Positions 53,730-61,558 of a stretch of DNA of 64,000 nucleotides are shown piece by piece; positions within the stretch are counted from its first letter, which is position 1; each line of letters begins with the position of its first letter. A program made the position numbers and the translations under genes. Source of the DNA: Herbaspirillum sp. RTI4 (GTDB lineage: Bacteria > Pseudomonadota > Gammaproteobacteria > Burkholderiales > Burkholderiaceae_D); assembly GCF_034313965.1 (NCBI RefSeq), contig NZ_JAVIWQ010000002.1, positions 2,914,001 to 2,978,000 of the forward strand. Direction: 5' to 3'. The notes under the pieces are model-generated. The model did no database searches. It was given only the letters and a program-made list of their open reading frames with translations, and was not told where the DNA came from.

Positions 53730-54760
53730 TGACCTCCCAAAGCACCAGCAGCAATCGACGTATCGTCCTCGCACAACGTCCCCACGGCACTCCTACTAGC
53801 GCTGACTTCGACCTGCAAACACAGCCATTGCCAGAACCGAAGGCCGGACAACTGCGCTTGCGCACGCTCTACCTTTCGCTCGATCCCTACATGCGTTCAC
53901 GCATGAACGATGCCAAATCCTACGCACCAGCGGTCGAAATTGGCAGCGTCATGGTCGGCGCCACCGTCTCACTGGTGGAAGCCTCTCAGCATCCCGATTT
54001 CCCGACGGGCACAATGGTGCTGGGCGGCAGCGGCTGGCAGGATTACGCACTCTCCGACGGAGCCGATCTGAAAAAGCTGCCCGCTGACATGGCGCAACCG
54101 TCCACCGCCCTCGGCGTCCTGGGCATGACCGGTTTCACGGCCTACACCGGCCTGCTCGGAATCGGCCAGCCCCAAGCCGGCGAAACGGTAGTCGTCGCTG
54201 CTGCCAGCGGCGCAGTCGGTTCCATCGTCGGGCAGATCGCCAAAATCAAGGGCTGCCGCGTCGTCGGTATCGCCGGTGGCGCAGAAAAGTGCCGCTATGT
54301 GGTCGAGGAATTGGGCTTTGACGCCTGCATCGACCACCGTGCCGCCGATTTCCCGCAGCAACTGGCCGCTGCCTGCGACAAGGGTATCGACGTGTATTTT
54401 GAAAACGTGGGGGGCGCTGTGTTCGACGCCGTACTGCCGCTGCTCAATGTCAACGCCCGCGTGCCGGTCTGCGGCATGATCGCCGATTACAACCAGACCA
54501 GCCTGCCACCCGGCCCGGATCGCCTCGGTTTGCTGACCCGCAACATCCTCACCAAGCGCATCAGGATGCAGGGTTTCATTGTGATGGATCACTACGACCA
54601 ATATGAGACCTTCAGTACTGAAATGAGCGCCTGGCTCAAAGCCGGCAAGGTCAAGTTCCGCGAAGACGTCGTGGAAGGACTGGAAAACGCCCCGCAAGCC
54701 TTCATCGGCCTGCTCGAAGGAAAAAACTTCGGCAAGCTCGTCATTCGCGTTGCTGCCTAA
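53729..54760 (+). CDS. Zinc-independent NADP-dependent oxidoreductase (CurA/YncB-like)
   Basis: 343 aa, medium-chain reductase fold. LYLSLDPYMRSRMND, GMTGFTAYTGLLGIGQPQAGETVVVAAASGAVGSIVGQIAKIKGC with the Rossmann GxxxxVG, and YFENVGGAVFDAVLPLL are the marks of the CurA/leukotriene B4 12-hydroxydehydrogenase group. No zinc ligands. It reduces alkenal or alkenone double bonds. RBS AAAGGAAA; coupled to the TetR gene. Confidence 0.92.
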   Translation: MTSQSTSSNRRIVLAQRPHGTPTSADFDLQTQPLPEPKAGQLRLRTLYLSLDPYMRSRMNDAKSYAPAVEIGSVMVGATVSLVEASQHPDFPTGTMVLGGSGWQDYALSDGADLKKLPADMAQPSTALGVLGMTGFTAYTGLLGIGQPQAGETVVVAAASGAVGSIVGQIAKIKGCRVVGIAGGAEKCRYVVEELGFDACIDHRAADFPQQLAAACDKGIDVYFENVGGAVFDAVLPLLNVNARVPVCGMIADYNQTSLPPGPDRLGLLTRNILTKRIRMQGFIVMDHYDQYETFSTEMSAWLKAGKVKFREDVVEGLENAPQAFIGLLEGKNFGKLVIRVAA

Positions 54761-54770
54761 GCAGCTTTAC

Positions 54771-54803
54771 AGGACTTCCGCAACAGGCATTTTGCGGAAG
54801 TCC
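54771..54803. terminator. Hairpin after the oxidoreductase gene, related to the 24.4-kb element
   Basis: GGACTTCCGCAA (54772-54783) pairs perfectly with TTGCGGAAGTCC (54792-54803), loop of 8. The flank ACAGGACTT and CGCAA match the ends of the inverted-repeat element at 24413-24522. It may act as an intra-operon attenuator or processing site. Confidence 0.55.
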
Positions 54804-54839
54804 CGCTTAATAAATATTCACAACACCAAAGGAATCCAC

Positions 54840-55517
54840 ATGAACGTATTAATGGTATTAACCTCGCACGACAAACTCGGTAACACCGACCATAAAACCG
54901 GCTTCTGGCTGGAAGAATTCGCTGCCCCTTACTACGTCCTGAAAGACGCCGGCGCGAAGATCACCCTCGCTTCGCCCCTGGGTGGCCAGCCACCGCTGGA
55001 CCCAAAAAGCGACGAGCCGGAATCGCAAACCGACGCCACACGCCGCTTCAAGGAAGATGCCGCAGCGCAGTCCATCCTGGCGCACACGCGCCCACTGGCA
55101 GAGATGTCGGTAGCTGATTTCGACGGCGTATTCTTTCCGGGCGGTCACGGCCCCCTGTGGGATCTGGCCGAAAGCAAAACCTCCATCGCGCTGATCGAAG
55201 CGATGCAGGCCGCCGGCAAGCCCGTCGCGACTGTATGCCATGCGCCCGGCGTATTGCGTCACGTCAAAGCACCAGACGGCACACCGCTGGTCAAGGGCAA
55301 GCATGTGACCGGGTTCACCAACACCGAAGAAGAAGCGGTCGGCCTGACCAAGATCGTCCCGTTTCTGGTGGAAGACATGCTCAAGGAAAACGGCGGCGTC
55401 TACTCCAAGGGACCCGACTGGCAATCCTATGTGCTGACAGATGGCATTCTGATCACCGGACAAAATCCGGCCTCGTCGGAAGAAGCGGCCAAGGCATTGC
55501 TGAAATTGCTGGCCTGA
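54840..55517 (+). CDS. DJ-1/PfpI-family type 1 glutamine amidotransferase-like protein
   Basis: 225 aa. FFPGGHGPLWDL and VATVCHAPGVLRHV surround the nucleophile Cys in the elbow motif; a Glu in the GFWLEEF segment near residue 25 matches the conserved acid of DJ-1 proteins. Members deglycate or hydrolyse glyoxals. A good RBS (AGGAATCC) precedes ATG 54840. Follows the CurA-like gene by 79 bp, so both probably belong to one aldehyde/electrophile response. Confidence 0.9.
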   Translation: MNVLMVLTSHDKLGNTDHKTGFWLEEFAAPYYVLKDAGAKITLASPLGGQPPLDPKSDEPESQTDATRRFKEDAAAQSILAHTRPLAEMSVADFDGVFFPGGHGPLWDLAESKTSIALIEAMQAAGKPVATVCHAPGVLRHVKAPDGTPLVKGKHVTGFTNTEEEAVGLTKIVPFLVEDMLKENGGVYSKGPDWQSYVLTDGILITGQNPASSEEAAKALLKLLA

Positions 55518-55568
55518 TATCCCTTATCCGGAATAAGCCAGCGAAACGATCGCTGGCAACAAAATGAG

Positions 55569-55602
55569 AACGGCGTCAGATCACCATCTGACGCCGTTTT
55601 TT
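55569..55602 (+). terminator. Strong terminator after the DJ-1/PfpI gene
   Basis: AACGGCGTCAGAT pairs perfectly with ATCTGACGCCGTT, 4-nt loop CACC, followed by T6. Confidence 0.92.
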
Positions 55603-55644
55603 ATTCAGCCTTGCTAAAAAATATTAGAAATAATTCTGTCTTTA

Positions 55645-55680
55645 TTCAATAATTCAACGATAATTGAAACATCATTCAAT
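55645..55680. promoter_or_regulatory. ArsR operator region of the ars operon
   Basis: TTCAA (55645-55649 and 55653-55657), TTGAA (55664-55668) and TTCAA (55675-55679) repeat in both orientations just before arsR; TTCAACGATAATTGAA forms a palindrome. TTCAAC (55653-55658) and AATTAT (55677-55682) are plausible -35 and -10 boxes at 18-bp spacing. Confidence 0.55.
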
Positions 55681-55694
55681 TATCGCCTTCCCCA

Positions 55695-56030
55695 ATGCAA
55701 ACCAAAGCCAGCCTCAGCGCCCTCGCCGCCCTCGCCCAAGAATCCCGACTGGCGGTATTCCGCCTGCTGGTGCAACTCGGCCCGGAAGGTCTGGCGGCCA
55801 GCAAGATTGCCGAGCAATTGTCCGTATCGCCCTCGGCGCTGTCCTTCCATCTGAAAGAGCTGACACATGCGGAACTGGTTCATTCCAGACATGAAGGCCG
55901 CTTCATCATCTATTCCGCGAATTTCGACACCATCAACGGTCTGGTCGGTTTTCTCACGGAAAATTGCTGCGGAGGAAATACCTGCTCCCCTGTCCGCACC
56001 TGTCACACTGGGGAAACCCTCCCCGCATAA
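55695..56030 (+). CDS. arsR: Arsenic-responsive repressor ArsR
   Basis: 111 aa. [20 protein letters not shown] and [26 protein letters not shown] form the winged helix. The As(III) site is a C-terminal cluster, ENCCGGNTC (Cys91, Cys92, Cys97) with a further Cys103, rather than the CVC motif of plasmid R773 ArsR. First gene of arsRBCH. No RBS is seen before ATG 55695, and the promoter lies close, so translation may be leaderless or nearly so. Confidence 0.92.
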   Translation: MQTKASLSALAALAQESRLAVFRLLVQLGPEGLAASKIAEQLSVSPSALSFHLKELTHAELVHSRHEGRFIIYSANFDTINGLVGFLTENCCGGNTCSPVRTCHTGETLPA

Positions 56031-56116
56031 ACTCTCATGCCCCTCGTTATTACAGATCAACCCACCAGGGTGACGTGGCTAACCACTTCCGGCCCGAAAA
56101 AATAAGAAAATCCTCT

Positions 56117-57403
56117 ATTGTGATAACCGCCTTCAGCATTTTCGTACTCACCCTCGCCCTCGTCATCTGGCAGCCACGCGGTCTGGGAATAGGCTGGAGC
56201 GCCTCGCTAGGCGCGCTCGCCGCACTCGCGCTAGGCGTAATTCACCTCGCCGACATTCCCATCGTCTGGCACATCGTCTGGAACGCCACGGCCACCTTTA
56301 TCGCCATCATCATCACCAGCCTCCTGCTCGACAAAGCCGGCTTTTTCGAATGGGCCGCGCTGCACGTCGCGCGCTGGGGAGGCGGTAGCGGCCGCAAGCT
56401 GTTCGTCCTGCTGGTCTTGCTCGGCGCGGCCGTATCGGGTCTGTTTGCCAACGACGGCGCAGCGCTGATCCTCACGCCGATTGTCATTGCCATGCTATTG
56501 GCGCTGAAATTCACACCCAAAGCAACGCTGGCCTTCGTCATGGCCGCCGGATTTATTGCCGATACCGCCAGCCTGCCGCTGGTGGTCTCCAACCTGGTCA
56601 ATATCGTCTCGGCCGATTATTTCAAGATCAGTTTTCCGCGCTATGCCTCCGTCATGGTCCCGGTGAATGTCGTCTCCATCGCCATGACACTGCTGGTACT
56701 GATCTGGTACTACCGGCGCGACATTCCCGCCACTTACTCGGTGGCCGACGCCAAACAACCGGTGGAAGCCATCCGCGACCGCGCCACCTTCATCGCCGGC
56801 TGGTGGGTGCTGAGCTTGCTGCTGGTCGGCTTTTTCTGGCTCGACGACAAAGGCGTACCGATCAGCCTCGTCGCCTCCGTCGGCGCGCTCATCTTGCTGA
56901 TCGTCGCCGCCAGAGGCCATGTCATCTCCACCCGCGAAGTCCTCAAACATGCGCCGTGGCAAGTGGTCTTCTTTTCTTTAGGGATGTATCTGGTGGTCTA
57001 CGGCTTGAGCAATGCCGGCCTGACGGCTTACCTGACCGGCTTGCTCAATCACTTTGCCGACTATGGCGTATGGGGTGCCGCACTTGGCACCGGCGTCCTT
57101 ACCGCGCTGCTGTCGTCGGTCATGAACAACATGCCAACGGTACTGGTCGGCGCGCTCTCCATTGACGCCACCACCGCGCAAGGCGTAGTGCGCGAAGCAA
57201 TGATTTACGCCAACGTCATCGGCAGCGACCTCGGCCCGAAAATCACGCCCATCGGCAGTCTGGCCACCCTGCTCTGGCTGCACGTCCTGGCCGGCAAAAA
57301 CATCACGATTTCCTGGGGATACTACTTCCGTGTCGGCGCAGTGCTGACGCTGCCGATATTGCTGGTGACACTGGCCGCACTGGCCGTCCGGCTGAGTTTT
57401 TAA
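56117..57403 (+). CDS. arsB: Arsenite efflux pump ArsB
   Basis: 428 aa, 12 membrane helices. [88 protein letters not shown] and [22 protein letters not shown] are near identical in pattern to E. coli ArsB (429 aa). The GTG at 56117 aligns with the E. coli start Met; GTG 56075 with AGGG upstream is the alternative. It exports As(OH)3 and Sb(OH)3. [14 protein letters not shown] and [25 protein letters not shown] close the family core. Confidence 0.95.
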   Translation: MVITAFSIFVLTLALVIWQPRGLGIGWSASLGALAALALGVIHLADIPIVWHIVWNATATFIAIIITSLLLDKAGFFEWAALHVARWGGGSGRKLFVLLVLLGAAVSGLFANDGAALILTPIVIAMLLALKFTPKATLAFVMAAGFIADTASLPLVVSNLVNIVSADYFKISFPRYASVMVPVNVVSIAMTLLVLIWYYRRDIPATYSVADAKQPVEAIRDRATFIAGWWVLSLLLVGFFWLDDKGVPISLVASVGALILLIVAARGHVISTREVLKHAPWQVVFFSLGMYLVVYGLSNAGLTAYLTGLLNHFADYGVWGAALGTGVLTALLSSVMNNMPTVLVGALSIDATTAQGVVREAMIYANVIGSDLGPKITPIGSLATLLWLHVLAGKNITISWGYYFRVGAVLTLPILLVTLAALAVRLSF

Positions 57404-57456
57404 ACGCGCCTGCCGCCATACTGCATTTTCATCACTGACTATCAAGGAGCCCTGCC

Positions 57457-57876
57457 ATGACCACAAAGATTTATCACAACCCACAATGCGGTACCTCCCG
57501 CAATACCCTCGCCCTGATCCGCAATTCGGGCGAAGAACCCGAAGTCATTGAATATGTAAAACACCCTCCCGAGCGCGCCACGTTACAGAAAATGATTACC
57601 GATGCAGGCCTGAGCGTACGGCAAGCAATCCGCGAAAAAGGCACGCCCTATGCCGAACTGCGCCTGGAAAACCCGGCGCTGAGCGATGATGACTTGCTCG
57701 ACGCCATGCTGCTGCACCCTATCCTGATCAACCGTCCCTTCGTCGTCACCGCCAAAGGCACGCGGCTCTGTCGCCCGTCCGAACTGGTGCTGGCCATTCT
57801 GGAAAACCCGCAACAAGCCGCCTTTTCCAAGGAAGATGGCGAAGCCGTGATCGGTGCGGACGGCAAACGTGTCTGA
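57457..57876 (+). CDS. arsC: Glutaredoxin-dependent arsenate reductase ArsC
   Basis: 139 aa. [21 protein letters not shown] holds catalytic Cys11, and [24 protein letters not shown] carries the Arg triad that binds arsenate. [11 protein letters not shown] closes the protein as in E. coli ArsC (141 aa). It reduces As(V) to As(III) for ArsB. RBS AAGGAGCC; 53 bp after arsB. arsH overlaps its end. Confidence 0.96.
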   Translation: MTTKIYHNPQCGTSRNTLALIRNSGEEPEVIEYVKHPPERATLQKMITDAGLSVRQAIREKGTPYAELRLENPALSDDDLLDAMLLHPILINRPFVVTAKGTRLCRPSELVLAILENPQQAAFSKEDGEAVIGADGKRV

Positions 57877-58591
57877 GCATTTCCCTGCTTTGCCCAACAT
57901 TTTGCCGGAGCTGTTTTACGTCCCTACTAGCAGCGATATAGCCGCCGCAGCGACGGCCACCCATGCGCCGCGCTTTCTGCTGCTGTACGGCTCCTTGCGG
58001 GAAACCTCCTACAGCCGCTTGCTCACCTTGGAAGCCGCGCGTTTGCTCGAAGCCATGGGAGGGGAGGTCAGAATATTCGACCCGCACGACTTGCCCTTGC
58101 CCGACAGCGAACCCGACACCCACCCCAAAGTGCGCGAACTGCGCGAACTGGCGCAATGGGCCGAAGGCATGGTCTGGTGCTCGCCGGAACGACATGGCGC
58201 AATGACCGGCATCATGAAAGCGCAAATCGACTGGCTACCACTATCGATAGGCGCGGTACGGCCAACGCAAGGAAAAACCCTGGCACTGATGCAAGTCTCT
58301 GGAGGATCGCAATCGTTCAACGCGCTCAACCAGCTCCGCATTTTAGGGCGCTGGATGCGGATGATCACCATCCCCAATCAATCGTCGGTAGCGAAAGCAT
58401 TTCTGGAATTTGATGATGCCGGACGGATGAAGCCATCGGCTTATTACGACCGCGTAGTGGACGTGATGGAAGAGTTATTCAAATTCACCTTATTGACACG
58501 CAATGTGTCTGGCTTTCTGGTGGATAGGTACAGCGAACGCAAGGAAAGCGCGGAACAGCTTTCCTTGCAGGTGAATCAGCGGGTGCTTTAA
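57869..58591 (+). CDS. arsH: Organoarsenical/NADPH FMN oxidoreductase ArsH
   Basis: 240 aa flavodoxin-like fold. [43 protein letters not shown] is the FMN-binding signature, [26 protein letters not shown] is the ArsH core, and [39 protein letters not shown] follows. It oxidises trivalent organoarsenicals and produces peroxide from NADPH. GTG 57869 overlaps arsC by 8 bp; a second GTG at 57854 is also open. Confidence 0.94.
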   Translation: MSEHFPALPNILPELFYVPTSSDIAAAATATHAPRFLLLYGSLRETSYSRLLTLEAARLLEAMGGEVRIFDPHDLPLPDSEPDTHPKVRELRELAQWAEGMVWCSPERHGAMTGIMKAQIDWLPLSIGAVRPTQGKTLALMQVSGGSQSFNALNQLRILGRWMRMITIPNQSSVAKAFLEFDDAGRMKPSAYYDRVVDVMEELFKFTLLTRNVSGFLVDRYSERKESAEQLSLQVNQRVL

Positions 58592-58667
58592 TTGAGGGGG
58601 CTGCACATGAAACCCAAGTCCTTGTTTTTTGATTGTTGCGGATTGCACAAAGCCAACAAATCACCAT

Positions 58668-58712
58668 CCGTTCGTCCTGAGCAGGGACAAAGTCCTGTAT
58701 CGAAGGATTCAA
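58668..58712. repeat. Dispersed repeat copy related to the 35.3-kb element
   Basis: CCGTTCGTCCTGAG at 58668-58681 and TATCGAAGGATT at 58699-58710 match the arms of the element at 35289-35440, but only one half is present. It lies between arsH and the RND efflux operon. Confidence 0.7.
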
Positions 58713-58830
58713 CGCAAGCCGGTAGGAGGCTAACAGCAAAGAGGCCCCGTAAACACACGTTTGATTCTCGTACGGAACCGCAAGGACATGACTCAGAATG
58801 CTTGACTTAGTCAGATCAAAGATCGGTTAT

Positions 58831-60315
58831 ATGCGCTTGAACCCCTTCGTCGTTCCTCTAGCAACATCGATTTTTCTCGCCGCCTGCGCCACCCAAGCCC
58901 CCTATTCCCCGCCGCAGCCGCCAGCACCGTCCGGCTGGGAAAATAATCCGCATCCCGGCGGCACCGGCGAGCCAGTTGCCACAGGCCAATGGTGGACTCG
59001 CCTCAACGATGCGGCGATCAGCGAACTGGTCAACGCCTCCTTTGCCGACAATCCCACGCTGGCGCAGGCACTGGCACGCGTCGATCAGGCGCGGGCCGCC
59101 GCCGGTCTGGCAGCGGCGCAGAAAATGCCTGGCCTGACGGGCAACCTCAACGCCGGGCGTGCGCAAGTTCAAAATACAGCAGGCATCGGCAACTCGACCA
59201 CGCTACTGGAAAGCTCCGCAGCGGCGGGTCTCAGCCTGAACTGGGAGATCGACTTGTGGGGCCGCATCAGAGAATCCAACACGGCGGCGCAACGTCGGCT
59301 GGAAGCCCGCAATGCCGATGCGCAGGGAGCGCGTTTGTCACTGGCGGCGCAGGTTGCCAGCACCGGCATAGTCTTACGGGCCTGCTATTTTTCCTTGCAG
59401 GTACGCGATGCCGATATCGCCTCGCGGGAGACAGAATTGCTACTGACTCGCAAGCGCCGCGCCGTCGGCTATATCGCGCCAGCGGCTGAATTTAGCGCGC
59501 AAACCAATCTGGCCAATGCCCGCACCGCACGCATCAGCCAGCAAGAACAATGCACCCGCAGCGTGGATGCACTGGTCGCGCTGACCGGCAAACCGGCCTT
59601 CGATATTCGTAGCCTGCTGCAACCGGCGGCCAGTAGCGCAACGAGCAATCAAACCAATAATGATCTGAACAAGCTCACCGGCGACATCGTGCCGGATCAA
59701 TCCGCGCAAATCATGCCGACGCCGCCGACGATGCAAGCCGCCCTGCCCGCCACCGTACTCATTGAACACCCCAGCCTGGTTGCGGCAGAACGATCACTGG
59801 CCGCTGCGTGGTCCGACATCGGCGTGGCGAGAGCGCAGCGACTGCCCACCGTCAATCTGAGCAGCGTTCTGACCGGTCAATGGCTGCACGCGGCCGGTAC
59901 CTCGCTGGCACTGGACACCTGGTCGGTCGGCGCAGCCGCCGTCAATATTCCGCTGTTCGATGGCGGCGCTGGCGCGGCCAATGTCGATGCGGCTACGGCA
60001 CGCTATCGCGAAGCTGCCGCCAGCTTTCAGGCCACCTTGCGCAGCGTGGTACAGAATGTGGAAGACGCCCTTGCCGCGCAGACTTCCGCCGAGCAGCGCC
60101 TGCAATCGTCGCAAGATGCGGTGGACGCAGCGCACCTGAGTTTCCGCGCCAGTCAGGCACAGTGGCGGGCAGGCGCAATCAGCATCTTCGAGCTGGAGCA
60201 AGTCAGGCGTCAGCGCCAGACTGCCGAAGAAAATTTGATTACCGCCCAACGCGATCAGGTGCAAGCCTGGATCAGCCTGATGCAAGCCACTGGTCAGATC
60301 GACCATCCGGCCTGA
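58831..60315 (+). CDS. RND efflux outer-membrane factor (OprM/NodT family)
   Basis: 494 aa. The signal peptide MRLNPFVVPLATSIFLAAC ends in a lipobox, so the protein is a lipid-anchored trimeric channel. Two copies of the OEP repeat (residues ~55-260 and ~300-490) are visible; NWEIDLWGRIRESNTAAQRRLEA and FELEQVRRQRQTAEENLITAQRD are typical. It forms the channel of the operon with the next two genes. ATG 58831 is preferred over 58798 because it begins at the signal peptide. Confidence 0.92.
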   Translation: MRLNPFVVPLATSIFLAACATQAPYSPPQPPAPSGWENNPHPGGTGEPVATGQWWTRLNDAAISELVNASFADNPTLAQALARVDQARAAAGLAAAQKMPGLTGNLNAGRAQVQNTAGIGNSTTLLESSAAAGLSLNWEIDLWGRIRESNTAAQRRLEARNADAQGARLSLAAQVASTGIVLRACYFSLQVRDADIASRETELLLTRKRRAVGYIAPAAEFSAQTNLANARTARISQQEQCTRSVDALVALTGKPAFDIRSLLQPAASSATSNQTNNDLNKLTGDIVPDQSAQIMPTPPTMQAALPATVLIEHPSLVAAERSLAAAWSDIGVARAQRLPTVNLSSVLTGQWLHAAGTSLALDTWSVGAAAVNIPLFDGGAGAANVDAATARYREAAASFQATLRSVVQNVEDALAAQTSAEQRLQSSQDAVDAAHLSFRASQAQWRAGAISIFELEQVRRQRQTAEENLITAQRDQVQAWISLMQATGQIDHPA

Positions 60316-60373
60316 GTTTCAGGCCGCGTACCCAACCGATTACGCACCCCGCACCTCTCTTCAGGATCTGCCC

Positions 60374-61558
60374 ATGAAACACCACGACATATCGACCATG
60401 CACAATAAATTCCTCTCAAAACGCACATTCGTGATCGCAGGGAGCGTGCTGCTCATCGTCGTCGTTGCTGGCATCACCATGCTATCGCGGCAGCGGCAAG
60501 CCGGTGCGACTACTGCAGCACAAGCTCGCACCGTCCCGGCGCTGACCGTCAGCATCGTCAAACCGGTCGTGGCAATGTGGGATGAAACGCTGACTGCCTC
60601 CGGTGCCATTGCCCCGTGGCAGGAAGCGATTATCGGTAGTCAGATCGGCGGCTATCAGCTAGCGCAAGTGCTCGTGAATGTAGGCGACCGCGTCAAAAAA
60701 GGACAAACGCTGGCCCGCCTCAATCCTGATCTGCTGCTGGCCGAAGAAGCGCAATTGCGCGCCGCTTACGAGCAAGCCGACGCCAACGCCAAACGCGCGA
60801 CCTCCTTGCAAGGCAGCGGCGGCATCAGCGATCAGGATGTGCTGCAAGCAACGACCCAATCCAAAACCGCGCTGGCGCAACTGGCGTTCAAGAAATTGCA
60901 ATTGAGTTATACCAATGTGGTCGCGCCGGAAGATGGCGTGATCAGTGCGCGTACGGCGACGCTGGGTGCGGTAACGGCGACCGGACAAGAACTGTTCAGG
61001 ATGATCGTCAGGGAGCGCCTCGAATGGCGCGGCGAAGCCACCGCAGAGCAACTCGCACGCATCGTTCGCGGCCAGCGCATTGCACTGACGCTGCCCGGCG
61101 GCGGCCTTGCCAAAGCCATCGTGCGCCAGACCGCGCCCTCGCTGGATACCGCTTCGCGCATGGGCCTGATCTATGCCGACATCAGCGACAACGGTACTGC
61201 CCGCGCCGGTATGTACGCCAATGGCGCGATTGCCCTGCCCCCGATCAAGGCGCTTGTGGTGCCGGCGCAAAGCGTGGTGATCCGCGATGGACATAGTTAT
61301 GCGCTGGTGCTGCGCACTGACGGTTCCGATAAAGTCGATCGCCGCATCATCACCACCGGTCGTCTGCAAGGCAACCATATCGAAATTACTGAAGGTGTCA
61401 CCACTAACGACAATGTGGTCGTCGCCGGTGCAGGCTTTCTCAACGATGGCGATACCGTCCGAGTTGCGGTGCCAGCGCCCCCGGCTAAATCTGTCGCTGC
61501 ATCCGTTGCTGCATCCGTCGCCACACCAGTTGCTACTGCAGGCAAGGACCTCAAATGA
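60374..61558 (+). CDS. RND efflux periplasmic adaptor (membrane fusion protein)
   Basis: 394 aa. One N-terminal membrane helix (TFVIAGSVLLIVVVAGITML), then the lipoyl/hairpin/beta-barrel layout: IGGYQLAQVLVNVGDRVKKGQTLARLNPDLL, a short helical hairpin, YTNVVAPEDGVISARTATLGAVTATGQELFRMI, and a C-terminal domain. The last 30 residues are an Ala/Val/Pro-rich tail. It overlaps the pump gene by four bases (ATGA). Confidence 0.92.
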   Translation: MKHHDISTMHNKFLSKRTFVIAGSVLLIVVVAGITMLSRQRQAGATTAAQARTVPALTVSIVKPVVAMWDETLTASGAIAPWQEAIIGSQIGGYQLAQVLVNVGDRVKKGQTLARLNPDLLLAEEAQLRAAYEQADANAKRATSLQGSGGISDQDVLQATTQSKTALAQLAFKKLQLSYTNVVAPEDGVISARTATLGAVTATGQELFRMIVRERLEWRGEATAEQLARIVRGQRIALTLPGGGLAKAIVRQTAPSLDTASRMGLIYADISDNGTARAGMYANGAIALPPIKALVVPAQSVVIRDGHSYALVLRTDGSDKVDRRIITTGRLQGNHIEITEGVTTNDNVVVAGAGFLNDGDTVRVAVPAPPAKSVAASVAASVATPVATAGKDLK